DNA of 64,000 nt, taken from positions 1 to 64,000 of the forward strand of contig JAHLKH010000065.1 in NCBI GenBank assembly GCA_025526915.1, in the 5' to 3' direction. A program made the position numbers and the translations under genes. Under the pieces are notes generated by a model, which saw nothing but the letters and a program-made list of their open reading frames with translations, made no database searches and was not told the origin of the DNA. Positions 9,802 through 19,648 of this stretch are shown piece after piece. Source of the DNA: Entophlyctis helioformis. Its lineage: Eukaryota; Chytridiomycota; Chytridiomycetes; Chytridiales; Chytriomycetaceae. Numbering within the stretch: the stretch's first letter is position 1; each line of letters starts with the position of its first letter.

Positions 9802-12488
9802 ATGACAAACGACACCGAGCGCCGCAAGCCAGGCCCACGCCCCGGCTACTCCAAGGTGCTCGAGGAGCGGCTGGAGAAGCTTGAAGCCATCGTCGAGGCG
9901 CTCAACCTCAACCCCGAGCAGCTCGAGGCGGTGCTGGAGGCCAAGTCGTCGGCTGCCTCGTCGCAGCTGCTGGGCAAGGCTGGCGCAGCAGCAGCAGCAG
10001 CCGCAGCGGCAGCCGAGCGAGCGAGTGCGTCGCCCGAGGCATCGGCCGGCACGTCCGCGCAGGCATCGGCACCGGCCTCGGCAAATGGAGGTGCAGGCAT
10101 CGCAGGAGGTGCAGGTACCAAGCGACGCAAAGCCAACGAGGACGACGAGGCGAGCGCGGCGGCGGCCAAGCTGCACGCCGACCAGCTGCAGGCGGCCGCC
10201 GCCGTGTACCGCCAGGACCTGGTCGACCTCTTTGACGAGCAGCTGGGCGGCTTCCTGTTCTTTGTGCGCATCAAGCCGGTGCTGGCGCTGCCGGGCTCGT
10301 CGCCGCTGCTGCTCCACGCCATCTACAGCCTCGCCTCGCTGTTTGCGCCCGACGCCATGGTGCTGCAGCCGTTCAAGACGCAGGAGGAGATGGCCGACTT
10401 TTATTTCGGCCAGGCCTGCCTGCAGCTGCGCGACTGCTTCGTCGTGCCCACCGCCTGCTGCGTGCTGGGCCTCATCCTGCTCATGTACTACTGCGTCCGT
10501 AAGTAGCCTCGCATCCCGCCCCTTGGCCTCCCGTTTCGTCTCCCCCCTTCTGGCGCGGCTCATCGTCGATACGGTGCGCCGGCCATCGCGCATCGCCGTT
10601 TTTCCGCGTCCAATGTGCCCGCCGTTTTGCTGGGCCGGCCAGCCGCCTGCTGCTCCGATTGTGCCGCCTTTTGCGGCCAACGCTGTAGTGCTCCTTGCAG
10701 ATGCCGCCGTGCCCCTTGCTGGTGCTGCCTTGCTCCTTTCTGGCACCGCTTTGCTCCTTGCAGACGCCGCCTTGCTCCTCGAGCAATAGCGTCTTGCTTG
10801 GCAGCGTTCCGTGCGCCGATCCTTTGGCGTCCTATGACGTGCTTGGCGTGCCTCGACGCGATTGGATGACTCACACATTGTGCAACACAGGATCCAAGCG
10901 CGGCCCAGAAGGCTACTACTACTACACCATTGCCATCCGCATGGCGCTGAGCCTCGACCTCAACATCGAAGACTCGATCGTCAAGCACACATCCGACCTG
11001 ATCGAGCAGGACATCCGCCGTGGCATCTGGTGGACATGCTACCAAACCGACAAGTTCATCTCGTATGCACACAACGAGCCGCCGCTCATCAAGGACGAAG
11101 AGTGTCTGGCACGGCTGCCCGACATGGTGCGTCCGCCGTCTGCGGCCCATCCACAGGACTTTGACGACGTGCTGCAGATTGCGCTCATGTCGTCGCCCAG
11201 CTTCTTTGTGCCGGGCATCCGCAACCAGACCATCAACACATCGGCCATTCTGCTCCAGAAGATCCAGGGCCGCGTCGTTGCATACACCATGGAGGCGCAG
11301 ACGGGCAAGTCGGACGTCACGCCGCAGCTCATGTTTAAGCGCGCTGCCATTGAGGCATCTCTGCGCGAGTGGGTCATCCACCTGCCAGACAGCGTGTCGC
11401 TGGTGCGCTCGGCCGACCAGTCCAAGATGGACGTTGCCGACCCGCTCGTCTGGCGCGCTGCCTTTCTGCACGTCATGCACGACTCGGTCGTCGTTGCTCT
11501 GCACCGTCCCATGTTCATCTCGCACATGATGGAGTCGCCTGCCCATGCCATCACCAGCTACGCGGCCCGCGAGTCCTTCAAGGCTGCCCACAGCGCGGCA
11601 ACGCTCCTGGTCGAAATGATCTCAGCCAACCCGCACTTTGACCACGTCCCGCCCTTTATTGGCATCTGCATCTTTGGCTGCGCGCTGGCCCTCCTGCCGC
11701 AGCTCAACACACGCCTGTCTGCTATGGATCTCGCGATTGCCGAGGCAGACATCAACATCTTCCTGCAGGCACTTCAGATCCTGGAGCGGCGGTGGGGCAT
11801 TGGCGAGGTGCAGATCAACATCATCCAGTCCCTGTTCCGCACACGCGATCCAGTCACGGTCGCCCGGAACATCGAGTGCTTCTCCAGCAACAAGGTGCGC
11901 ATCGGGTGCCTGCAGCGGTTCATTGAGGGGTTCATGCACGAGCCCGTGGACGATGCGCTGCGCCGCATGAACGCTGCACTCGACGCTGGCGAGCTTGCGG
12001 CGGACCCGTCTGGTCTTGACGATGCTTCGTGGATGTCGACCATGCAGGGCATGCCGCCGTTCCCGACCGTGTTTGGCACTACGTTTCCGTCGGTGCCCAT
12101 GATGCTGTCGCTCGGAGCAGCAGCAGCAGCCTCGACCGGATCTGTTCCTGTTGGCCCAGTGCCCAATGCCAACTATGGCTCGTGGGCATCTGTCGGCATG
12201 CAGTACGCAAGCAAATCTCCCGGGCCGTCTTTATCTGGACGAAACCGGACAGGCGGCGGCGCGTCGGTGCTGGTCAGCGACATGCTCGACAGCAGTGGCA
12301 TCAGCGCGCTGAGGTTCACGTCGGCCATCACATCCTTGTCTCAGTCGCCACCCGGCTCGTCTGCGTCCTCGTCCTCGCTGTCTTCGTCGGACGGGTCGCC
12401 TTCGGCTGGTCGTCATCATCCGCCTGACAACGGGCCATTGACACCAGAGCTCAGACGACAGCAGCTCGGCTTGCAAGAATCTCGACAG

Positions 12489-12526
<38 letters not shown>

Positions 12527-12815
12527 GCAGCAGCAACAACAACAACAGCAAGAGGCGCTGCGATCTTCTCGGTCGTTTGACGCGCTTGTCAAGACAGAGC
12601 TGCCAGTGACACACACGAGTCTGGCCACTGAACGCAGCGCAAGGATGACGCAGCCATCGCTGTCGCAGTTTGCACTCGGGAGCGCTGGTGTCGGTGGAGG
12701 GGTTGTCGGCGGTATTGGCCACAACGCGATCGAGGAGCTGCTGGGCGGCATGGACCCGTCATACAACGACCTGATTCTAGACATGGACGACCAAAGCATC
12801 ATCTTTACACGTTAG
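9802..12815 (+). CDS. fungal_trans regulatory protein lacking the zinc cluster (TF4)
   Basis: Exons 9802-10498 and 10891-12815 give 873 residues. The protein begins MTNDTERRKPGPRPGYSKVL, the linker that normally follows a Zn2Cys6 domain, then a coiled coil (EERLEKLEAIVEAL). No C-x2-C-x6-C motif is found in any frame between the previous gene and this ATG. The regulatory domain is intact (LVDLFDEQLGGFLFFVRIKPVL, later RRGIWWTCYQTDKFISYAHNEPP). A long CAG/CAA-encoded Gln tract spans 12484-12551. The intron is unusually long (392 bases) but sits at the array's conserved phase-1 position. It may act by dimerising with paralogs, or may have a distant first exon. Confidence 0.8.
10499..10890 (+). 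other. Long intron of TF4 with degenerate internal repeats
   Basis: The intron starts GTAAGT after TACTACTGCGTCC and ends CAACACAG. About 10670-10790 it contains several imperfect copies of a roughly 30-base element built around GCTCCTTGCAGATGCCGCC, each carrying a CAG that could act as an alternative acceptor. Its paralogs have introns of 66-126 bases at this site. Confidence 0.6.
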
Positions 12816-13168
12816 CTCGCCCAGCATGCAAATGAACCACCTGTATCTTTACGTGTGCGTCGACTGCCTTTGGCGACCTGCCCTGGCGGCCTGCCTTGAC
12901 GATCTGCCAGCCCCTGACACCTAGGGCCGTGCACTGTCCGTCGTTCGGCCGAACGGTCCCGAGTGATCGCCAACAAGGACCGCCAGGATTAATTGCAAGC
13001 AATCCACGGATTAACCCGAGGCGCACTCGGCGCTCCACACGGCCGCACGAGGTTGCCCGCACAGGCCGCAACGGAGCACATCGCCACGCCAGCCACGCCC
13101 GCCACGCCAGCCATCGCAGCCCTCGAAGCCGATCCATCGCAGCCATCGCAGCCACGACACGCCAAGCC
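12816..13168. other. Intergenic spacer between TF4 and TF5
   Basis: These 353 bases hold no coding signal that I trust. The 3' half is made of GCCAcGCCAGCCATCGCAGCC-like short repeats leading into the TF5 start, probably 5' leader. Confidence 0.5.
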
Positions 13169-15730
13169 ATGCCATCCGACGAGCATCGCAAGCCGCCGCC
13201 CGAGCGCAAAAAGGTGCGGCAGGCGTGCGACCAGTGCATCCGGCGCCGCTGCAAGTGCGACAGCGAGCGGCCCGTGTGCGAGCCGTGCAGACGCACCGAC
13301 CGGGTGTGCACCTGGACCACCGTGCAGCGCAAGCGCGGCCCGCGCCCCGGCACGACCGGCTCGCATGCGGCTGCTGCCGCCGCCGCCCCTGCTGCCGCCG
13401 CCGCTGCATCGTCAACGTCGCCACCGCCCACATCGTCCAGCCGCACGGCAGCACCCAATGTGGCACACGTGCTGCCCACGGAGCCTGCGCTGTTTCCGCC
13501 GCCGATGCCGCCCGCCTTTGATGCCGTCGGCAGTGGGGCGGCCTATGCCCAGCACCACGGCTCGCCCGGAAGCGGCAGCGGCACCGGAAGCGGCAGTGGT
13601 AGCGGCGCCAACGACGCCTACGACGCGAGCCAGGCGCTCCAGCGGTCGCCCGTGCGCCTCGACCTCATCAACGTCTTCTTCCAGTTCTTCCATCCGTTCT
13701 TCCCCGTCATCCACAAGGAGCGCTTCATCGCAAACCTGGACTCGGCGCATCCGCTGATCCTCAACGCCGTCTACGCAGTCGCAACGCCGTACTTTGACCA
13801 CCTGTTCCGCATCGATCCGTCGTCCAAGCAGACGCTGTTTGCGTCGGGCGATCCTTACTACTACATTGCCCGCTCGCTTGTCAACGAGTATCTTGACGAG
13901 CCCGACACGTACACGGTCGCGGCGCTTGTCATTCTGGCGGCACACTCGTGCATGACCGGCCGTCGTAAGTCTGCGCTGGGTCGGCCCTGCATTGCCTTAC
14001 GTGCACCAACTGACGACTTGCACCGTCTGCACCGTCTGCATCATGTGCACCGTCTGTGTGCCGCCTGCTCGTATCTCCTGGGCAACACAGAGTCTGCAAA
14101 CTGGCAGCTGCTTGGAATGGCGATCCGCACGGCGCACCAGCTGGATCTGCACATCGATCCCTCCATTCTCGGCCGCTTTCCGGACAAGAACGAGCGAGAA
14201 GAGCGCCGCGCGCTGTTTTGGGTGTGCTACGAGCTCGACTGCTACTCGGCGTGCATGGCCGGCATGCCCACCTACATCCACGAGGGCGACTACTCGGTCC
14301 GGCTGCCCGAGTACAGCGATCCGGACCAGACCGGCACGGGCTACGCCGAGACCATTGCCTTCATCGGCGACGGCATGGGGCCTCAGCGCAACGCCACAAA
14401 CGCGCAGGGCCACTTTATCCACCTGCTGCGCATCTACTCGTCCATCATGCGGTTCACGCGGCAGTGGCTCGAGAACAACCTCATGGATCCCCGCATCCCG
14501 CCCAACGGCGACCAGCAGACGCAGCTCGAAGCAAAGCTGCACGACTGGTTCTTCTCGCTGCCGCCGTGGATGCGCGCATACAGCATCCCGACCGAGCAGG
14601 GCAAGACGCCGCACTCGGCCCAGTTCTACCGCGTGTACATTCATATCGTCTACCACACGTCCGTCATTCGGCTGCACCTTCCGTCCATCATCCACCACCT
14701 TTCCTCGGGCAGCACCGCCAATCTCCGCACCAACACCAGCCTCAATGCCGCGACCCAGTCGGCCAACGCCATGACATCCATCCTCAAGGAAATGGCCTTC
14801 CACAACCCGTTCTTCCAGTTCATGGCTCCGTTTGTCGCGTACTGCCTCTCGCTCGGCGGCATGGTCCACGCCCTTTTGCAGCAGCACCAGCACGTCGACA
14901 CACACATCTCGGCCCTGAGCACCATGAGCCGCTTCGTGTTCATGGGTAAGCAGGACGCCGTGATCCTCTCGTCGCTCAAGCTCATGACCACGGACGGCTG
15001 TGTGCGCACAATCCGCAATCGTCTCAAGGCATCTCTCGTCATTGGCCGTATTTGCGGCTCGGCTCGCACACAGCCGTCGCCGCCGTCGTCTGCGTCTGCG
15101 TCTGCACAGCCGTGTGATCAGCAATACCGCAACGGCGTGCTTGTGACGGACGCCATTCTTGCTGCTGCCGCAGCGGCGGCCATGAGCACCACCAACACCG
15201 CCAACACTGCCAACACTGCCAACACCAACGCAAACACCGGCATGTCTATTCTGGGGATGCCGTTCACCATGTCGTCGCTGAGCCCGGCATCCCATAGCGA
15301 TCATACCAGTCCGGGATCGTTTCTGAGCAGCAGCGCATCGGGCACGTCGCCCTTTGTCTCGCAGCTCAGCCCTGGCCCAGGCCCAGCGATCAGTGGTTTC
15401 GCGATGAACGGGCGACCGATCCCGCCGTCTGCGCTGCCTGGCTTCAACCCGACCGTCGCGCTCGGATCGTCCATGTCGTCGCTGACGATCGACCAGCTGG
15501 CTGGCATGATCCATGTGAACATGCCGGCACCAATGCCCAGCGCAGGTATCGACGCAGGCCAGCTGCCCATGACCGTGTCGTCTTTGCCGGACAGCGACAT
15601 GCAGGATGCTGCAAGCACTCCGTCCAACGGCGTGCTCGTCATGAACGAGTCCATGTCGCCGTTTGAAGCCATGCTGACACAGAGCCAAGAAGATGGCACA
15701 GCGCTGCGTGTAAAGGCAGAGACCGCGTAG
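13169..15730 (+). CDS. Zn2Cys6 fungal-specific transcription factor 5
   Basis: Exons 13169-13964 and 14091-15730 give 811 residues. The zinc cluster is near the N terminus: RQACDQCIRRRCKCDSERPVC followed by EPCRRTDRVC, then the KRGPRPGT linker. The regulatory domain begins at SPVRLDLINVFFQFFHPFFP and contains the family signature ERRALFWVCYELDCYSACMAGMP. The tail is Ser/Pro-rich with an Asn-Thr-Ala repeat near 15187-15235. The 126-base phase-1 intron is a multiple of three with no in-frame stop and lies at the array's shared position. The ATG at 13169 gives a normal short N terminus. It is the last of the five tandem regulators. Confidence 0.88.
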   Translation: MPSDEHRKPPPERKKVRQACDQCIRRRCKCDSERPVCEPCRRTDRVCTWTTVQRKRGPRPGTTGSHAAAAAAAPAAAAAASSTSPPPTSSSRTAAPNVAHVLPTEPALFPPPMPPAFDAVGSGAAYAQHHGSPGSGSGTGSGSGSGANDAYDASQALQRSPVRLDLINVFFQFFHPFFPVIHKERFIANLDSAHPLILNAVYAVATPYFDHLFRIDPSSKQTLFASGDPYYYIARSLVNEYLDEPDTYTVAALVILAAHSCMTGRRKSALGRPCIALRAPTDDLHRLHRLHHVHRLCAACSYLLGNTESANWQLLGMAIRTAHQLDLHIDPSILGRFPDKNEREERRALFWVCYELDCYSACMAGMPTYIHEGDYSVRLPEYSDPDQTGTGYAETIAFIGDGMGPQRNATNAQGHFIHLLRIYSSIMRFTRQWLENNLMDPRIPPNGDQQTQLEAKLHDWFFSLPPWMRAYSIPTEQGKTPHSAQFYRVYIHIVYHTSVIRLHLPSIIHHLSSGSTANLRTNTSLNAATQSANAMTSILKEMAFHNPFFQFMAPFVAYCLSLGGMVHALLQQHQHVDTHISALSTMSRFVFMGKQDAVILSSLKLMTTDGCVRTIRNRLKASLVIGRICGSARTQPSPPSSASASAQPCDQQYRNGVLVTDAILAAAAAAAMSTTNTANTANTANTNANTGMSILGMPFTMSSLSPASHSDHTSPGSFLSSSASGTSPFVSQLSPGPGPAISGFAMNGRPIPPSALPGFNPTVALGSSMSSLTIDQLAGMIHVNMPAPMPSAGIDAGQLPMTVSSLPDSDMQDAASTPSNGVLVMNESMSPFEAMLTQSQEDGTALRVKAETA

Positions 15731-15782
15731 ATCTTGTACTTTTTTGTTCTTTGTCCGTTCACATAAACGCATCATTCCATCA

Positions 15783-18011
15783 TCAAAGACACAGTATTGT
15801 TTCGGGCCATGGCCTCTGAGGGGACATTGCGTGTTCATTCTGTATTGAACAGTCATGCGCCAACCCATGGGCCTGCAAAATAAAGGGGTGTCTAGTTGGT
15901 CTCCTCCCAGGCATCCTCGTCCATGGCAACATCGCCATCGCATCGGCATCCATCTCATCATCCTCGTCCTCTTCCTCAGGCTCGTTGTCAGGCTCAAGGA
16001 CAGTGAGCTCGCGACGCACGCGCTTCTCCTCACCGGGCTGTCCGGCCTGTAAGAAAGATGCATGACGTGTGAGACGCCAACCCACAGCAGCAGACGCGGG
16101 AGAAACTGCTCTTACCTGAGTCTGGGACTGCGGGCCGCCAGGGAAGGCACGGCGCATGCCAGCGTTCTCCTCCAAGTTCCACATGACGACATTGCCCTTG
16201 CTGCCAGCGATCGAGACCACATACGGCGAATCGGGCGAAAAGGCGCAGCAAAGACCTTGCCCTATAAACAGTGGGATGGATTCCAAGCACGAGCGTCAGT
16301 CATCCAAGCCTCTCACGCATGGATACTCGAGCGAAAACAGACGCAGCACTACTTACACAGCCAACATCGCGAGACACAATGCACGACGGCTTGTTGTCGG
16401 TGATGGACCAGATCTTGACCATCTTGTCGCCGGATCCAGTAATGATGCATCCGTCAATGTGCGAGCTGATGTCGAGGGCCGACACGGCGGCATCGTGCGC
16501 ATGCAGAGTAAACAGCGTGTCCTTGGCGGCACCCTTGCGGACATCAAATGCCTTGACAATGCCGTCTTCCGTGCTGACCAAGAACCGCTCGCTGTGGATG
16601 GGGTCCCACTTGATACACTCGACGTCTGCAGTCAGGGTCCATGCGGAAATGGATCCAGGTGCGCGCGAGTCAAACGCGCATGCGCGGCGATCGTAGCCAC
16701 CCGTGAGGAGCACGGCCGGCTCGGCTCGGTTCCATGCCACCGCCTGCACCTTGTTGGTGTGGTGTGTGTAGTTGGCAATGGCTGTCGCGGGGCGGTTCAA
16801 GTCCCACAGCTTGACGGTTGTGTCGGCCGAGCCAGTGGCCACGAGATTGCGCTGCACCTTGTTCCATGCGATGGCCATGACGGCGTCGACGTGGCGCTCG
16901 GGGTTTGGCCGTCTGCTGGCGAGGAGAGAGGCAGCAGAGCTGGATAAAGATGCAGCGGCAGCAGCGCCGTTCTTCTTCTTCTTCTTCTTGCCCTTCTTGC
17001 CTCCCTGCGGCAGATCCGCCTCGGGTTCGGAAGCGGCTGTCTTGGCGTCCGGCAGAGCACCAAGAATACACTCGGGGAACATGGAGTCCACCGTGTCCAG
17101 ATCCCAAATCTCGACCTGCGGCTCAAACGTGCCGACGGCAACAAAGTTTCCTGTGCGAGATGGATGTCAGCTGGGCTGGCTTTGATCGACGCATTTCGAC
17201 CTCTTGCTGCTGGACAGTGCGTGGGCATGGCCAACAGGCAGATGGCGCTTACCAGTCTCAGACTTGCCCGCCTTGCGGCCAACGGGGAAATCCAGCCACT
17301 CGACGCAGAGCGGAAAGCTGGGAAGCAGAATGTCGTGGTGCACGTACAGATTGTCCTCTTCCTCTTCGTAGACGTAGACTTCAAGGTGCGAAATGTCGTC
17401 TTCGGTCTTTGACGCGAGGATCAGGTTGTCCGAGGGGTTGATGCGCATCTCGTCCAGCTCTTCCTTTTCGTCTTCCTCGTCGTCCAGCTGCACGTACGGG
17501 TCCTCCTTGTTGGAGTTGTGGTAGGCCAGGCCGCGGATGTTGGAGAAGAGCGAGACGTCTGCATGAACAACAACAGCGTCAGCACGCGAATGCACAACCC
17601 AGCGCGCCGCACGACGAAAAAAAGACGCTGCACGCGGCGGCACTCACGGCCCTCGGTCTCGAGGCCATCGTCGTCGGCATTGTTCTCGTCGTCGTAGCCG
17701 TCGAGGTTGTAGATGGACAGGTCGTCCTTGTCCTTGCCCATCTTGGGCGCAATGTCCTCGCCCTCGTCCTCGTCTTGGTTGTTGTCGCCGTCGTCGCCGC
17801 TGCCGGCCGTGGGCTTGGCCTCGGCCATGGCATCGTCAGCGGCGCCAGCAGCACCGGCGGCCGCCTGTGCATCGGCCAGGCTCTCCTTGGCAAGCTGCAG
17901 CTGCACGCCCATCTGGCTGGATATTCTCTCAAACTCCTCCTCGGTCAAGCGCACCCGCTCCGGCAGCTCCTGCGCAGCGCCCTTGCGGACCCAGGCCAGC
18001 GACGAAATCAT
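15783..18011 (-). CDS. PWP1: Periodic tryptophan protein 1 (Pwp1), WD40 ribosome biogenesis factor
   Basis: Exons on the minus strand are 17648-18011, 17253-17558, 16359-17150, 16116-16261 and 15783-16046, giving 623 residues. The start MISSLAWVRKG and the acidic stretch around DDLSIYNLDGYD are typical of Pwp1, as is FSNIRGLAYHNSNKEDPY. WD repeats follow (TVKLWDL, CAFDSRAPG, VKAFDVRKG, VKIWSI). A Lys-rich insert (KKGKKKKKK) lies between repeats. Pwp1 acts in the nucleolus in 25S rRNA processing and large-subunit assembly. The end is odd: in the frame of the last exon the acidic tail runs into a basic unrelated sequence, while a shifted frame gives an acidic end DVAMDEDAWEETN with a stop at 15892-15894. 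An indel, real or from assembly, is likely there. Confidence 0.88.
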
Positions 18012-18115
18012 GGTTGTTGGTTGTTGGTTGTTGGTCGGCAATCGCACAAAAAAAAGAAATGCGATTTGCGGGTTTGCCACGCAACCACCCAACCGCCGAC
18101 GGGCACGCAGACGAG

Positions 18116-18951
18116 ATGGCGGCGCAGATGGCCGACGCCGTGCAGACGACGATTGCCGACTTTGCGGGCCTGCTGGCCGTGCTCTCGGCCGACCAGTTCA
18201 CCTGCCGCTCACGGATCATCCCGGGCTCGACCATTGGCCAGCACGTGCGCCACACTCTCGACCACTTTAGGCAGCTGCTGGCCGTCGTCGACCCCGGCCA
18301 CTGCACCGGCCGCCATGGGCAAGCAGCCGTCGGGCACTGCTGCGAGGGCTGCACAGCGACAAGCGGCTGCACAGCGACCAGCAGCAGCAGTAGCAGCAGT
18401 AGCAGAAGCAGTAGCAGCAGCGCTGCCCACAACACCATCCAATCAGAGCCGGCCAAGTCGCAGCTATGGCCTACAGACGACATGGTCGACTACGACGCTC
18501 GCCAACGACAACTGTTTCTTGAAACCGACATCGATGCCGCGCTGGCTGCGTTGGAAGCCACCAGGCTGGGCCTGCACCGGGTCCTCGGGTCGATGGATGC
18601 CGATGCACCCGTGCACCTTCTGGCAACCGTCGTGCCGATCGGCCCGCCCGTGACGCTGCGATCAACCGTTGGCCGTGAAGTGTGGTTTGTGAGTGCACTG
18701 CAAACGCTTCATATGCAGGGCCTGTAAAACCCGCCTGTTTCGACTGAGCAACTGACGAGCATGCTGGCATCTGACAGGCGCTGCACCATGCCATCCACCA
18801 CGGTGCACTGGTGCGTGCCATCTGCATCGAGCACGGGGTGGGCGAGTCGGCCATTCCGCAGCATCTTGGCATTGCGCCATCCACCATCAAGCACCAGTTG
18901 GAGGTGCAACAGCAAAGCAAACACCACCAGCAGCACCACGACGACCAATGA
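18116..18951 (+). CDS. DinB-superfamily (DinB_2-like) four-helix protein
   Basis: Exons 18116-18688 and 18778-18951 give 248 residues. GSTIGQHVRHTLDHFRQLL near residues 38-56, then VDYDARQRQLFLETDIDAAL, and STVGREVWF joined to ALHHAIHHGALVRAI across the intron give the His ligands expected of this metal-binding bundle. The end GIAPSTIKHQ matches the conserved C terminus of bacterial members. A Ser-rich insert (18380-18420) sits between helices. The start is 104 bases from the divergent Pwp1 ATG and the stop is 26 bases from the convergent RMI1 stop. The biochemical role is unknown; relatives include thiol-dependent metalloenzymes. The resemblance to bacterial proteins suggests old transfer, but the gene is intron-bearing and composition matches its neighbours. 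Confidence 0.75.
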
Positions 18952-18977
18952 ACATTTTTCTGTATTACAGCTCCGCC

Positions 18978-19616
18978 TCACTGCGCCTCAAAGGCGATCA
19001 TCTGTGCAGCGCTCGCGCCACCGCCAGAAGCAGTATCAGCCGATTCCGCTGTGAGCCGCAGTGTGAACAGTCCGTCCATGGCCGCAAGACGCGCGTAGAA
19101 TGTCTTGAGCGCCTGCGCCATCTGAGCTGCACCTGATGGCGATCCGCGCAGTCTCTTCATCTCGCTCGGGCCCATTCCCAGCTGCTCTGTGATAAACTGT
19201 ATCAAGCCATGGCTCGCCACATCAGTCTCGTGGTGCACATGCTATCCATTCTACCTGCGCGGGCCATTCCGCCAAAGCTCTCACCTCGCTGTTGACCGAG
19301 ACCATGCACGTGTCGCTGGCGTCTTTCAAAGACACGTTCATGGTAAAGCCGGCTGCCTTGGTCATGGCAATCTTGTCCCATGCATCAACAGACGCAAACA
19401 CTTGCACATCCTGCTGCTGTCTAGCCTCCCATCCAATAGCATTCACAATCAATACCTGTTCGTCTGGGCACTCTGTCACGCAACAGAAAGTCCTCACCTC
19501 TCTTCCATGAGTCGCAGGACCTGTGAGACAGTATAGCTGGTGAAACGCAGTCGACCGGCCAGTAAATGCGTTAGTGCCCGTCTAACAGGTTCTGCTGGAC
19601 TTGTTTCACTTACATC

Positions 19617-19648
<32 letters not shown>

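Noticed and set aside
1..15730. Biosynthetic gene cluster with pathway regulators
   Set aside because: No polyketide synthase, NRPS, terpene cyclase, P450 or transporter sits within the regulator array. Squalene synthase at 58 kb is primary sterol metabolism.
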